A stretch of DNA of 42,924 bases from an uncultured Aeromonadales bacterium (GCA_902776275.1 CACYPI010000013.1:1-42924), one strand, 5' to 3'; shown: positions 9,160 to 18,920, numbered from the stretch's first letter. Numbers and translations: made by a program. The notes: a model not told the origin generated them from the sequence alone.

Positions 9160-12100
9160 TCACTCGACCTTGAGGGAATTTGAGCCCAGCCAGTAGACGC
9201 TCTTGAGCACGCGGTGCAGCTCCATGACCTCGATAGACGGCAGCACGAAGTCGCCGCGCATCCGCGGCCGCATCAGAAGCGCGATCCTCGAGGTCGTCCC
9301 GCCGCGGCTCCTGGCAAGCAGCGACACCACGCGCCCTGAGGAGTTGGCGAGCACCACCATGCTCAGGGGGCCGAGCCTCATGTAGTGCGGATCAAGCCCC
9401 TTGAGCACGCGCTCGAACTCAAGCCCAGGAACCAGCGGGACAGAGATCTTGTACATCGAGTCGCTCAGCTTCTTGCTCGTCACGTCGATTGTGAGCACGA
9501 AGTCCTCGCCCAGGCGCGCGATGTTATCCGGCATCGAGGTCTGGCTGTCGCGGTGGCTTATCGACACCTTGACCTTCAGATCGCTGTTCTCCGGAATGAG
9601 CTCCTTGTCAAGATCGTATCCGTATGCCGCGGCCGTGCAGTACATGGGGTCATTGGTGCGGTTTTGCAGCGTGACCTTCTTCCAGTTGTCGGGGAGAGGG
9701 GTCTCGGAGGCCTGGCCCTGCTGGAGGGCTGAGAGCGAGAGCAGGATGGCGTTGACCGCGGCGCGCGAGCTTGAGGAGAAGCCGTCGTTGCGGAAGAGCG
9801 CGAGCGCCTGGCCCATGAGGCTCGTAAGCCCGGTGCGCGCCGAGGCGTACACCATGGAGGCCGCGTGCATCTGGGGCGAGGCGATGGGGAAGGCCCCGCA
9901 GTCCATGAGATCGTAGAGCCAGGGGAAGGCGTTGCTGTCGTCCTCGTTGTTGAAGAGGTCCAGGAGCGCGAGGATCCTGCGCATCCTCGTGATGCTCAGC
10001 GAGATGGCCAGCGCGGCCTCGTCGTCGTCGCCTGCCTCATGGAGCACGCAGGCGAGCATGCTGATGGCCGCAGGCGAGGTCATGTCCGGGGCGTTTAAAA
10101 GCTCGATGGCCCGCGCCCTGGCCGAGGCTGCGGTGATGTCATGGCCGGTCGTGGCTTTCGCATAGAGCAGCAGCGCCTGGAGCGCCGAGTCCTTCTCGGT
10201 GGCCCCGATCTGCTCGCAGCGCTTGCGCAGGGCGTAGGAGATCCCGCGCCCCACCGAGTAGCCCTGCGCTGCGGCGCGGCTCATCAGGAGATAGGCTGCT
10301 ATGGTGTGGAAGGCCTGGTACTTCTCGGCGGCGCCTCCGCGCAGCCTGCCATCTGGCGCCACCAGGGCCGCCACGGTGTCGATGAGCGCCTGGATCTTCG
10401 ACGAGATGGCGCTGCCTGGGAGCCAGTGGTTGGCGTCCACGAGCCCGAGCGCGGCCATGATGTTGTCTGAGAGAGCGGCGAAGCGGCGCGAGAGCAGCGC
10501 GCGGGTGAGCACGGTGAGGTTGGCGTACGGCATGGGCCCGCAGCTTATCGAGCCGCGCGAGATCGGGGAGAAGTTGAGGTCGGACGAGTAGATCCGGCTC
10601 GTGCCGGCCTTAAGCGGCAGCAGTTCGGTGTAGACCATCGGAGGCCAGGGATTCACCACCTCGAAGTCGCGCCTGATCTCGCGCTTGAAGCTTCCTGACT
10701 CGACGGTCAGGCGCAGCGAGGCGCGCCCGGTGCCCCTGGCCGTGATCGGCAGCAGGAAGCTCTCGCTGTCGCCCCCGACGATGCGCGCATCGCGGCGGGT
10801 CGCGCACGAGGCGGCCCCCAGGCAGCTTGCGGTGATCTTGAAGTCGGCGGCATCGAGGTTGTTGGCGATGGTGATCCTGGGCGCGGCGACGTCGCCTGCG
10901 TCGAGGAAGCTGACCGGATCGATGCTGATGCGCGCCGGGAACCTTATGGTGTAGCTCCTTTCAGTCTTGCCTGAATATAAGTCGTTCCAGCACAGCACCT
11001 TGACGTCCAGGACCTGGTCGTCGGTGCCAAGCGGGATCTCGACCGTCACGTCCTCGCCGCGGCTGGAGTGGAGCATGCCCGAGTAGGCGGCGCGGGCGCG
11101 GGCGCGGTCGAGCACCCTGTCGGAGAGCCTGTCAAGCTGCGTGGCGCCGGCATTCGAGTAGGGGATCGAGACTGCCATCACCGCGTAGGAGCACTCGCTT
11201 CCGGGGATCCTTGGGCGCAGCCTCAGGAGCAGCCTGTCCCCGCCCGGGGTGCGCTGCCTCTGCCCGGCGTCCACTATCGGGGCGAAGGACCCCCGGCTCT
11301 CCGGAAGGGTGGATGCAGCCTCGCCGCGTCCGCAGTAGGCAAGCTCGTCGTTGACGTTGAAAAAGGCGCCGAGCTCGACGCGCATTTCGCCGCCGCTCTT
11401 GGATTGAGCGGTGAACGGAACGGTGTTGCTGCCCTTGAGCACCTTGATGCTCTTGGACTCCCTGCCAGAAGGGCCGTCTACCGACAGCACCCCGCGTCCC
11501 TCGTAAGGGGATGAGAAGCTCGCAGACCAGTCCTGCCCTCCGGTGTTCCAGATCTTGAGGTTGAGCTTTTGCTCCCCGGGGCTTGTGGCGGCATGGCCGT
11601 TGATGAACGTCACCGAGGTGCGCATGCCCGATCCGGTCGCAAGCTCCAGCAGGTGCAGGCCGTCGCCAGTTGGCAGCTGGATCTCGCCTGTTGCGTCGCG
11701 CGAGGCGTTGAAGTCGGACTGGCCTGAGGAGAGCTTGGCTGGCATGTGCTCGAACTCGTAGCGCCAGCCTGTCGGGCGGTGGACGTAGGATGGCATTGGA
11801 TCGAGCCTTGAGATCTTGTAGTAGATGCGCCCGGAGACCGGCTTGCCCTGGGGCGAGAAGAGCTTGGCCAGGGCGACGCTCCGGCCCTCGGCTGAGATGA
11901 TGCGCACGCCGCAGATGTTGTCGCTCGGCGCGATGTGGAGCCTCATGCCGGCCCTGGCCTGCTGGTCGCCCTGGCCGTGGAAGGAGGCCTCGACCTCTGC
12001 CAGGCGCGGGTATGTGTACTCCGGCACGTCGAGCTGGAAGGTCGCTACGCCGTCGTCGCCGGTCGCGGCAGCTCCCATGTTGTATGAGGCGTTCCACGAT

Positions 12101-13707
12101 TTCTCATGGGGATCCGGGCCTGCGGCGAACTCGCCGTATTCTTCAAAGGGATAGCGGTCGTTGGAGTAGGTGACCTTGGCCTCGCCCAGGACGCCGTAGG
12201 CCGGGTGCTTGCCATGATAGAGGGCGCGGAAGGAGATGCTCTCGCGCGATCCTGGCAGGGCTGTCCTGGCCGCGCCGTCGTACTTGGCGGCAAAGCCGTC
12301 CGGGTTGGTGTCCAGGACCTCTATCCTGCGCTCGTCGGCGACGTCGCCTGCGGCATTCCGAAGGCGCAGCGTCCAGGCTCCGCTCTGGGCGCTTGAGGGG
12401 ATCTTGATTAAGGCCCGGTAGCCCCCGTAGCCTGCGCTGGCAAGCCTCATGCTCTTGAAGGCGGAGCCGTCTGGCGTGATCACGTCGAGGATCATCTCCC
12501 TTGAGTGGGCAGTGCCGCCATTCGAGGTTCGGTCAAGCGCCATGTAGTTTATGGCGTCGCCGGGCATGCAGCTTGAGCGGTCGGTCTCCGACTCCACGAT
12601 GAGACTGCCTCGGCTTAAGCCCGTCCCGGCCTCCATGTGCGGAAGCGGCAGCTGGATCTGCCCGTGCTTGCCGGATAAATGCAGCACGGCGCCGTCGAGC
12701 TTCTCTCCAAAGCGCGAGAGGTGGCCGATGGAGGTCCTGCCTTCTGAATTGAACACCGAGGCGTCAAGCTGCACGCCATGGCGGTCGAGCAGGGCGATCT
12801 CATCATCGGAAGCCGGCATGGACGGGATGTCGTCATCGGGGCTGGAGTCGTGCGAGGCGCTCAGGTAGAGCGTCTGCCCGATGCGGCTTGCGATCACCGA
12901 GATCGGGGTGTTGATGAAGAGATTCGCCCCCCACAGCGAGGCTCTCGAGCCTGCGGCGGCGTTGTCTATGGCTTTGCTTGCGCTCAATAGCGGATCGGTG
13001 AGCAGCACGAGGTATGAGCATCCGTCCTTCACCTTTGCGGGCACGGAGATGACGGTCCTGGTGCGCGAGTCATGCGCCGGGGGCAGGCTTAAGACGCGCT
13101 CTGCGAGCAGGGTGTATCCCTTGGCGAGGATCCTCGCGGCCTTGGCGGTGCCGACGGCAGGGCCCGAGTCGTCCTGCATGGCTATGCCGTCGAGGCTCTG
13201 CTGGGGCACCTCGGCCACTGAAACCCTCACTGCCTTGAGGTTCACGGTCGAGACAGTGATGTCGATGGCCCCATCCTTCTTTGATGCGCGCACCGGATAG
13301 GCGGCAGCGCGCGGCAGCATCGAAAGCGAGGTGAAGCTCACCGAGAGGTCTTCCTTGAGGGACTTGCCTGCAAGGCCCGTGAGCCCCTGCTTGAAGGTGG
13401 CCTTGTAGTCGGTGCCGAACATCAGGGAGTTCATGCAGATCTCGCTGCCGTGCACCTTCAGGAAAGGGTATTCGGTGCGGTCGGTGGCGGGGCCCTCGAC
13501 CGAGAGCATCGAGTTCAAGTCGAGCGGAGTGAGCCCCGAGAGGTCGTCGTTGAAGGTGATGCACGCGCACGGCAGGCCGTCCGAGCTCACGTACTCGCGC
13601 ATTCCCTGGTACTCGAGTTTCCCGCCCTCCGCCTGGGCGCAGGGGATCTGCGCCGCAGCCGCCAGGGCGGCCGCGGGGATAATGAGGAAAAGCCGCTTGA
13701 TGTCCAT
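9160..13707 (-). CDS. Periplasmic alpha-2-macroglobulin-like protein lacking the thioester
   Basis: A large exported protein (1515 residues) of the bacterial alpha-2-macroglobulin family, which traps proteases in the periplasm. A Sec signal peptide (about 1-26, ending AQA) lacks a lipobox, so it is probably soluble. The first half is a chain of beta-rich macroglobulin-like domains. The C-terminal third holds the helical toroid region and a closing beta domain with the family-like pattern LLMRPRMRGDFVLPSIEVMELHR. Where thioester members carry PYGCxEQ, this protein reads PYANLT (near residue 1058), so covalent trapping is not possible. In this it resembles E. coli YfaS/MagD (about 1530 residues) rather than YfhM. 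No penicillin-binding-protein partner is adjacent. Divergence from known members is high, so the family is firmer than the exact role. Confidence 0.78.
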   Translation of the reverse strand: MDIKRLFLIIPAAALAAAAQIPCAQAEGGKLEYQGMREYVSSDGLPCACITFNDDLSGLTPLDLNSMLSVEGPATDRTEYPFLKVHGSEICMNSLMFGTDYKATFKQGLTGLAGKSLKEDLSVSFTSLSMLPRAAAYPVRASKKDGAIDITVSTVNLKAVRVSVAEVPQQSLDGIAMQDDSGPAVGTAKAARILAKGYTLLAERVLSLPPAHDSRTRTVISVPAKVKDGCSYLVLLTDPLLSASKAIDNAAAGSRASLWGANLFINTPISVIASRIGQTLYLSASHDSSPDDDIPSMPASDDEIALLDRHGVQLDASVFNSEGRTSIGHLSRFGEKLDGAVLHLSGKHGQIQLPLPHMEAGTGLSRGSLIVESETDRSSCMPGDAINYMALDRTSNGGTAHSREMILDVITPDGSAFKSMRLASAGYGGYRALIKIPSSAQSGAWTLRLRNAAGDVADERRIEVLDTNPDGFAAKYDGAARTALPGSRESISFRALYHGKHPAYGVLGEAKVTYSNDRYPFEEYGEFAAGPDPHEKSWNASYNMGAAATGDDGVATFQLDVPEYTYPRLAEVEASFHGQGDQQARAGMRLHIAPSDNICGVRIISAEGRSVALAKLFSPQGKPVSGRIYYKISRLDPMPSYVHRPTGWRYEFEHMPAKLSSGQSDFNASRDATGEIQLPTGDGLHLLELATGSGMRTSVTFINGHAATSPGEQKLNLKIWNTGGQDWSASFSSPYEGRGVLSVDGPSGRESKSIKVLKGSNTVPFTAQSKSGGEMRVELGAFFNVNDELAYCGRGEAASTLPESRGSFAPIVDAGQRQRTPGGDRLLLRLRPRIPGSECSYAVMAVSIPYSNAGATQLDRLSDRVLDRARARAAYSGMLHSSRGEDVTVEIPLGTDDQVLDVKVLCWNDLYSGKTERSYTIRFPARISIDPVSFLDAGDVAAPRITIANNLDAADFKITASCLGAASCATRRDARIVGGDSESFLLPITARGTGRASLRLTVESGSFKREIRRDFEVVNPWPPMVYTELLPLKAGTSRIYSSDLNFSPISRGSISCGPMPYANLTVLTRALLSRRFAALSDNIMAALGLVDANHWLPGSAISSKIQALIDTVAALVAPDGRLRGGAAEKYQAFHTIAAYLLMSRAAAQGYSVGRGISYALRKRCEQIGATEKDSALQALLLYAKATTGHDITAASARARAIELLNAPDMTSPAAISMLACVLHEAGDDDEAALAISLSITRMRRILALLDLFNNEDDSNAFPWLYDLMDCGAFPIASPQMHAASMVYASARTGLTSLMGQALALFRNDGFSSSSRAAVNAILLSLSALQQGQASETPLPDNWKKVTLQNRTNDPMYCTAAAYGYDLDKELIPENSDLKVKVSISHRDSQTSMPDNIARLGEDFVLTIDVTSKKLSDSMYKISVPLVPGLEFERVLKGLDPHYMRLGPLSMVVLANSSGRVVSLLARSRGGTTSRIALLMRPRMRGDFVLPSIEVMELHRVLKSVYWLGSNSLKVE

Positions 13708-13812
13708 TGTCTGGAATTTTAATCCGCAAAGGCGCGGCTTTTGTGCGATCGCGGCGAGGTTCCGCCAAAACGCTGCGGCAAGGCCAGTGGAGCTGGCATG
13801 GAACCCATCGGA

Positions 13813-15492
13813 TCAGGCAAGGGCGCGCGAGGTCGCCGCCGCGGCCCCGGGGCCGAGCTCGAGCATTGCGCCCCTCCGGCGCACCGCGCCTGTGGAGAGG
13901 ATGACCTCCGCGCTGTCGGAAATCTCGACGGGCTTTGTCGAGAAGTTGGCGCAGACGCGGATCTCCTCGCGCCCGTCATGCCTCTTGTAGGCCATGAAGC
14001 TGTCGCCTGGGCAGGGCAGCGGGGCGAAGGCGCCGCATGAGAGGCAGTGCCCGTGCTCCTTTGACTTGCGCACGGCGATGAGGCGGCGGTACCAGTTGAG
14101 CACCGAGCCTGGGTCGGCAAGCTCTGCCTTGGCGTTGATGGTCCTCCAGTCCTGGTGGAGGCGGATCCACGGGGTGCCGGTGGTGAAGCCGGCGTTCTCG
14201 GAGCCGTCCCAGGGGAAAGGCGTGCGCGCCTGATCGCGCGTGTGCAGGCAGACGCACGCGAGTGCCTGCTTCCTTGTGAATCCGTGGGCCAGGCACTTCT
14301 CGTACTCGGCCTTGGCCAGAAGGTCGCGCAGCTCGGATGGATCCTGGAAGTCGGTCTTGGTCATGCCCAGCTCCTGCCCCTGGTAGATGAAGGGCAGGCC
14401 GCGCAGGAAGAGAAAGGCCAGGGCCAGGGCCTTGGCTCCCTGGGCGTTGTGCAGCTCGTCTGGCAGATAGAAGCTCAGCGCGCGCGGCTCGTCGTGGTTC
14501 TCGGTGATCACGGAGGCCATGCCTACGCGCATGGAGAGCTCCTGGCCCTTGAAGGTGCCGTCGCGGTAGAGCTTCACCGTCGGCTTCTCGTAGGCGTAGT
14601 ACCCGGGCTTCTTCTCGAACATCTCGCGCACGGTGAAGTCGAAGACGCTCGAGAACGCGCCGTCGGGGCCGTAGATGTCGGGGAGCACCGAGGGGTTGAG
14701 CCCGAAGGCCTCGCCCACCGTGAAGGCCCCGCGCGGGCCGTAGGTGCGGTCGCGCACGGCCTTGAGCATGGCGGGGGCCTTGGCGGCGAGCCTCGCGGTC
14801 ATCCTCCCGCAGGCGCACATGCCGTCGCCCTCCTCGTCAGGCGGCAGCCCGGGGAATGATGGATCCTTGGCGATGTTCATGATGGCGTCCACGCGGAAGC
14901 CGTCGATGCCGAGGTCGAGCCACCAGTTCATCATGTCGCAGATCCGGTCGATGACCCTGGGGTTGCCCCAGTTGAGGTCGGGCTGCTCCTTTGCAAAGTA
15001 GTGGAGGTACCAGAGGTCGTCCTGTCCCTTGACTCTCTCCCAGACGCTGCCGCCGAAATAGGAGCGCAGGTTGTCAGGCGGGGTGCCGTCGCCATGGCCC
15101 TTGACGAAGTAGAAGCACTTGCCATCCTCGCCATTGGGATCGGCCAAGGCCTTCTTGAAGAGCTCGTGCTCGGAGGAGCAGTGGTTGACCACCAGGTCCA
15201 TGATGAGCCTCATGCCGCGGGAGTGGACGCCTGAGAGCAGCTCCTTGAAGTCCTCCATGGTGCCGAACTCCGGCCCGATGGCGCGGTAGTCCTTGATGTC
15301 GTAGCCGTTGTCAACCTGGGGCGAGGGGTAGACAGGCGAGAGCCATATGATGTCGACTCCCAGGGCCTTCAGGTAGTCGAGCTTTGAGATGATCCCGCGG
15401 AGATCGCCTATTCCGTCGCCGTTGCTGTCCTTGAAGGATCTCGGGTAGATCTGGTAGGCGATGCAGCCATGCCACCAATTCTTCTCTTGCAT
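13813..15492 (-). CDS. GH13 alpha-glucosidase (oligo-1,6-glucosidase type)
   Basis: Cytoplasmic glycoside hydrolase family 13 enzyme (559 residues, no signal peptide) that releases glucose from short alpha-glucosides. All four family motifs are present: DLVVNH (about 118), GFRVDAI with the nucleophile Asp (about 200), GEAFG with the acid/base Glu (about 259), and ENHDEPR with the third carboxylate (about 331). The N-terminus WWHGCIAYQIYPRSFKDSNGDGIGD in shortened form is typical of the oligo-1,6-glucosidase / trehalose-6-phosphate hydrolase / glucan 1,6-glucosidase group; the sequence alone does not separate these. No sugar transporter or PTS gene adjoins it, so the substrate remains open. 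AAGGAA precedes the ATG by about 6 bases. Confidence 0.9.
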   Translation of the reverse strand: MQEKNWWHGCIAYQIYPRSFKDSNGDGIGDLRGIISKLDYLKALGVDIIWLSPVYPSPQVDNGYDIKDYRAIGPEFGTMEDFKELLSGVHSRGMRLIMDLVVNHCSSEHELFKKALADPNGEDGKCFYFVKGHGDGTPPDNLRSYFGGSVWERVKGQDDLWYLHYFAKEQPDLNWGNPRVIDRICDMMNWWLDLGIDGFRVDAIMNIAKDPSFPGLPPDEEGDGMCACGRMTARLAAKAPAMLKAVRDRTYGPRGAFTVGEAFGLNPSVLPDIYGPDGAFSSVFDFTVREMFEKKPGYYAYEKPTVKLYRDGTFKGQELSMRVGMASVITENHDEPRALSFYLPDELHNAQGAKALALAFLFLRGLPFIYQGQELGMTKTDFQDPSELRDLLAKAEYEKCLAHGFTRKQALACVCLHTRDQARTPFPWDGSENAGFTTGTPWIRLHQDWRTINAKAELADPGSVLNWYRRLIAVRKSKEHGHCLSCGAFAPLPCPGDSFMAYKRHDGREEIRVCANFSTKPVEISDSAEVILSTGAVRRRGAMLELGPGAAAATSRALA

Positions 15493-15537
15493 GTTGTGTT
15501 CCTTGTGCTTGTCGTTTTACTAGTAATCGCATCGGAG

Positions 15538-15562
15538 GCCCAGGCGCCAAAGGCGCCTGGGC
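15538..15562 (-). terminator. Perfect 11-bp hairpin between dapE and the glucosidase gene
   Basis: GCCCAGGCGCC (15538-15548) pairs perfectly with 15552-15562 around AAA, just after the dapE stop codon on the leftward transcript. No U-run follows, so it may be a weak terminator or an mRNA 3'-end hairpin. Confidence 0.55.
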
Positions 15563-15572
15563 GGCATTGACG

Positions 15573-16778
15573 TCAGGCGCCGAGCATGCGCAAAAGCACT
15601 CCTTCGTAGATGGCGGCCAGGGCGTCTGGATCCTCGACGGCCACGCGCTCGTCGATGCCATGGATCCCAAGCGCCGGCGGCCCGAACTCCGCAACCTCGG
15701 CTCCAAGCGGGGCGATGAAGCGCCCGTCGGAGGTGCCCCCCGAGGTGGAGAGGCGCGGCTTCAATCCGGTGCGCTCCTCCACGGTCTCAAGCAGCGCCTT
15801 GAGGAAATCCCCTTGCGGCGTCTCAAATGGCAGGCCGTTCAAGCGCCAGGCCGCTTGGGCATCGACGCCTGTGCGCGAGGCGGCCTCCTCAAAGCGCGCC
15901 TTGATGGCCTCTGGCGGCATCGAGGGGTTGAAGCGCCAGTTGCACATGAAGAAGCACTCGCCGGGGGCGACGTTCTCAGCTCCAGTGCCGCAGCGGATGT
16001 TGGTGATCTGGAACGAGGTCTTTGGGAAAGAGCCGGTCGCATCCCCCCACTTGGCGCCGGCAAGCTCGTTCATGAGCGCCGCGGCGTGGTGCGCGGCGTT
16101 GTCGCAGCGCTCGGGGTAGGCCACGTGGCCCTGGATCCCCTTGACGGTGACATCGCAGGAGAGCGAGCCGCGGCGGCCGTTCTTCACCTGATCGCCTAAG
16201 ACCTTGGTGCAGGAGGGCTCGCCCACCAGGCACCAGGTTGGGATCATGCCGCGCTCCTTTAAGAACTCGGCCGCCCTCTGGGTCCCGCCCTTGCCGTCCC
16301 CCTCCTCGTTCGAGGTGAGCAGGAGCATGCACGAGCCCTTGTGGCGCGGATGCGTCTTGGCGTAGCTGCAAAGCGCCACCGCCATGGCCGCGTCGGATGC
16401 CTTCATGTCGCTGGCCCCGCGCCCGAAGAGGTACTTGCGCCCGCCATCCTCCCTTATCTCGGGCTTGAAGGGATCGGAAGACCACTTTGAGAGGTCCCCG
16501 GGGGGCACCACGTCGGTGTGGCCCAGGAACATGAGGCTGGGCGAGCCCTCGCCGTGGATGGCGACGAGGTTCACCGCGCCGCGTCCTGCGAGCGTGAAGC
16601 AGCGGAAGCCCGCCTGGGCCAGGCGCTCGGCGATCACCACCTGGCAGCCCCGGTCCTCGGGGGTTATGGACTGCCTTGAGATCAGATCCCTTAGGAGATC
16701 GAGCGCCTCATGGGAGGGCGCAGGCGCGGCGGCGGCCCTGCCATCCTTGCCGAAGGTTGCGATGACGCGGCCGTCCAT
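15573..16778 (-). CDS. dapE: Succinyl-diaminopimelate desuccinylase
   Basis: Two-zinc M20-family amidohydrolase that converts N-succinyl-LL-diaminopimelate to LL-diaminopimelate in lysine and peptidoglycan synthesis. Seen in sequence: the metal-binding LGHTDVVPPGD (about 84-94), GRGASDMK with the bridging Asp, TSNEEGDG with the catalytic Glu pair, and the C-terminal GTSDGRF / GIHGIDER segment. At 401 residues it is slightly longer than E. coli DapE (375) because of a 22-residue N-terminal extension. A later start is possible, but the first ATG lies one base after the upstream gene's stop codon, which supports coupled translation. Confidence 0.93.
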   Translation of the reverse strand: MDGRVIATFGKDGRAAAAPAPSHEALDLLRDLISRQSITPEDRGCQVVIAERLAQAGFRCFTLAGRGAVNLVAIHGEGSPSLMFLGHTDVVPPGDLSKWSSDPFKPEIREDGGRKYLFGRGASDMKASDAAMAVALCSYAKTHPRHKGSCMLLLTSNEEGDGKGGTQRAAEFLKERGMIPTWCLVGEPSCTKVLGDQVKNGRRGSLSCDVTVKGIQGHVAYPERCDNAAHHAAALMNELAGAKWGDATGSFPKTSFQITNIRCGTGAENVAPGECFFMCNWRFNPSMPPEAIKARFEEAASRTGVDAQAAWRLNGLPFETPQGDFLKALLETVEERTGLKPRLSTSGGTSDGRFIAPLGAEVAEFGPPALGIHGIDERVAVEDPDALAAIYEGVLLRMLGA

Positions 16779-16779
16779 C

Positions 16780-17418
16780 TCAGTCGTCCTCTGAGGGGTA
16801 TTGCAGGAAGAGCTTGCGCTCGAGCTTCAGGAAGGGGTAGGCGGTGGGGCTCAGGTCCTTGACCTTGAGCGGATCGACCCTGCCGAACCTCACGTCCTCG
16901 AGCAGCGCGCGGTCGGGCGCGGTGAGCTTTGAGAGCGCGTCCTCGTACTGGCGCAAGAACTGCTCGGCCAGCAGGCGGTCCCAGGCGTAGACGGTGGAGA
17001 TGGACCTTAGGATGTACATCGAGGCCATCGGGATCACCACCACCTGGTCCTTCAGGAGCTCGCCCAGGAAGAGGCGGGCCTTGGAGAGGTCGGTGAGATC
17101 GCAGGCCTTGACGCCGCGGTCGGGCTTGCCGGTGGTGGCGACCACGGCGCCGCCGCCTTGCAGGACTTTGAGGAAGGAAGGCATGATCCCCTCGCCTGCG
17201 GCGCAGCCTTCTATCTCAAGGCGCGCCTTGTCAGAGCAGCTCACGATGGGTGACTTGGAGAAGGCGCCAAGCAGCTCGCAGACCTCCCGCGCGCCGTTTT
17301 CGAGCTCGGCGTCTTCAATTCTCACGCAAAGCTCGGCTAAGACCTTGTTCTCAGGCTCGCGGATCACCTTGTGGGCGTCCGGCGGGCAGGAGGGCTTGAA
17401 CCTGGGTGGCATCGGCAT
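16780..17418 (-). CDS. Hypothetical protein co-transcribed with dapE
   Basis: The 212-residue product is not recognised. It has a clear ribosome binding site (AAAGGAA 7 bases before ATG), no signal peptide, several cysteines, and a hydrophobic stretch around residues 125-150. Its stop codon lies one base before the dapE start, so the two genes form one unit. In other proteobacteria an ArsC/Spx-like reductase often precedes dapE, but no CxxC or Spx-like N-terminus is seen here. No function is assigned. Confidence 0.75.
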   Translation of the reverse strand: MPMPPRFKPSCPPDAHKVIREPENKVLAELCVRIEDAELENGAREVCELLGAFSKSPIVSCSDKARLEIEGCAAGEGIMPSFLKVLQGGGAVVATTGKPDRGVKACDLTDLSKARLFLGELLKDQVVVIPMASMYILRSISTVYAWDRLLAEQFLRQYEDALSKLTAPDRALLEDVRFGRVDPLKVKDLSPTAYPFLKLERKLFLQYPSEDD

Positions 17419-17495
17419 GGTTGCATTCCTTTTGAAAGAAAAATATGGATCTCCAGGGCGTCTGCGGCCCCGGACTTTGGTTTGATCGCTTGATC

Positions 17496-17972
17496 TTAGT
17501 GCATGGAGCGGCCTTGCGCAAAAGGCGCAGGCGGCAGGTCGAGCATGAAGGTGCAGGGGCCGTCGTTGACGAGGCTCACCTTCATGTCCTCGCCGAAGGC
17601 CCCGGACTGCACGCGCCCGGGCAGCAGGGTCTTCAAGTGCTCCAAGGCGAGATCGTAAAGCGGCCTGGCCTCGGCCGAGCGCATCCCCCGGTCGAAGCCC
17701 GGGCGGTGGCCGTGGGCGCAGTCTGAGGCCAGCGTGAACTGGGAGACCAGGAGCGCCCCGCCCCCGGCGTCCTTGACGCTCAAATTGAGCTTGCCCGCCT
17801 CGTCCTCGAAGATCCGCATCAGCACGGCCTTCTCCATCGAGCGGCGGACCAGATCGGGAGTGTCGCCCTTCTCAAAGCCAGCAAATAGCAGGATCCCAGG
17901 TCCGATGCTGCCGATGATCCTGCCGCCCGACTCGACCTTGGCCTCCAAAACCCTCTGGATGAGCGTCCTCAT
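17496..17972 (-). CDS. dtd: D-aminoacyl-tRNA deacylase
   Basis: Hydrolyses D-amino acids, and glycine wrongly attached to tRNAs, from charged tRNA. The 158-residue protein starts MRTLIQRV as in the family, with the active-site SQFTLASD motif (about 80-87) and the C-terminal cross-subunit NDGPCTF motif (about 138-144). The ATG at 17972 overlaps the phzF stop as ATGA, so translation is coupled. An in-frame extension upstream runs through phzF and is not used. Confidence 0.94.
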   Translation of the reverse strand: MRTLIQRVLEAKVESGGRIIGSIGPGILLFAGFEKGDTPDLVRRSMEKAVLMRIFEDEAGKLNLSVKDAGGGALLVSQFTLASDCAHGHRPGFDRGMRSAEARPLYDLALEHLKTLLPGRVQSGAFGEDMKVSLVNDGPCTFMLDLPPAPFAQGRSMH

Positions 17973-18772
17973 TTGAGCTCCTTGGAAAGGCCGGGCAGGA
18001 TCTCGGATTTTGCATAGAGGGCTGCCTTTCCTGCGATGATCACGCGGCCGCCCTCGACGCGGCACCTGAGTTCCCCGCCGCGGCGCGAGGCCTGCCAGGC
18101 GAGGATCTCCGGCTTCTTGAGCTCCCCTGACCAGTAGGGGGCGATGTGGCAGTGGCCTGAGCCGCACACCGGATCCTCGTGGACGCCGCACTTTGGCCCG
18201 AACGAGCGCGACACGCAGTCGTACGGGGTGCCGTCATCCCCGTGGGCGGTCGCATGGACGAGCAGGCCGTCGAGGCCGAGCAGATCGCCGTCGCGGGGAT
18301 CAAGCGCCCTGATCGTGCTTGCGCTATCGAAGACGCACAGCAGATCCCTGCCCATGAAGGCCCTGGCAGGCCTTGCGCCCATGGCCTTTTCAATCTTGTC
18401 CGCAACCGGAACCTCGCGCAGCGCATAGGCGGGGAAGTCCATCTTTAGCATGCCGCCGCCGCCTTGCCTGACCTCGAGCGCCCCGCCCAGGGTGCTGAAG
18501 CGCACGGGGCCCTTCTCGCCGTAGAAGCTCATGAGCACATAGGCCGTGGCGAGCGTGGCGTGGCCGCAGAGGTTGATCTCGCCTGCGGTGGTGAACCAGC
18601 GCAGGTGCCAGGCATCGCCTTCCCTCACGGTGAAGGCGGTCTCCGACAGCCTGTTCTCCAAGGTGATCGAGGCCATGAGATCCTCGGGCAGCCACTTGTC
18701 CAAGACGCATATGGCGGCGGGGTTGCCCTTGAAAACCTCGCCCGTGAAGGCATCGACAACGTACTGGCGCAT
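17969..18772 (-). CDS. PhzF family isomerase/epimerase
   Basis: A 267-residue protein with the two-lobed diaminopimelate-epimerase-like fold. The N-terminus (YVVDAFTGEVFKGNPAAIC) and the SETAF segment carrying the conserved Glu (about residue 45) mark the PhzF family. GHATLATAYVL and the CGSGHCHIAPYW segment complete the active site. Phenazine genes are absent, so phenazine synthesis is unlikely and the substrate is unknown. Overlap with dtd suggests the two are made together, perhaps as small stereochemistry or quality-control enzymes (inference). Confidence 0.88.
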   Translation of the reverse strand: MRQYVVDAFTGEVFKGNPAAICVLDKWLPEDLMASITLENRLSETAFTVREGDAWHLRWFTTAGEINLCGHATLATAYVLMSFYGEKGPVRFSTLGGALEVRQGGGGMLKMDFPAYALREVPVADKIEKAMGARPARAFMGRDLLCVFDSASTIRALDPRDGDLLGLDGLLVHATAHGDDGTPYDCVSRSFGPKCGVHEDPVCGSGHCHIAPYWSGELKKPEILAWQASRRGGELRCRVEGGRVIIAGKAALYAKSEILPGLSKELK

Positions 18773-18920
18773 CAGTCCTCCAAAATAAAATAAAGCACCG
18801 CCTTTGTCCGTGGCGGCAATTATCCCATGCCATAGCGCAGCTTGCGTGCTTTAAAATGTCCATCCGGGGCGGCGCTGCGGCGCAGCCTGCGGAATTTACA
18901 GCTGATCGCGGGGTTTTGGC

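Noticed and set aside
18773..18920. Fluoride riboswitch upstream of crcB
   Set aside because: The leader has a GC-rich hairpin, but I could not match the conserved fluoride-switch core or its pseudoknot partner.
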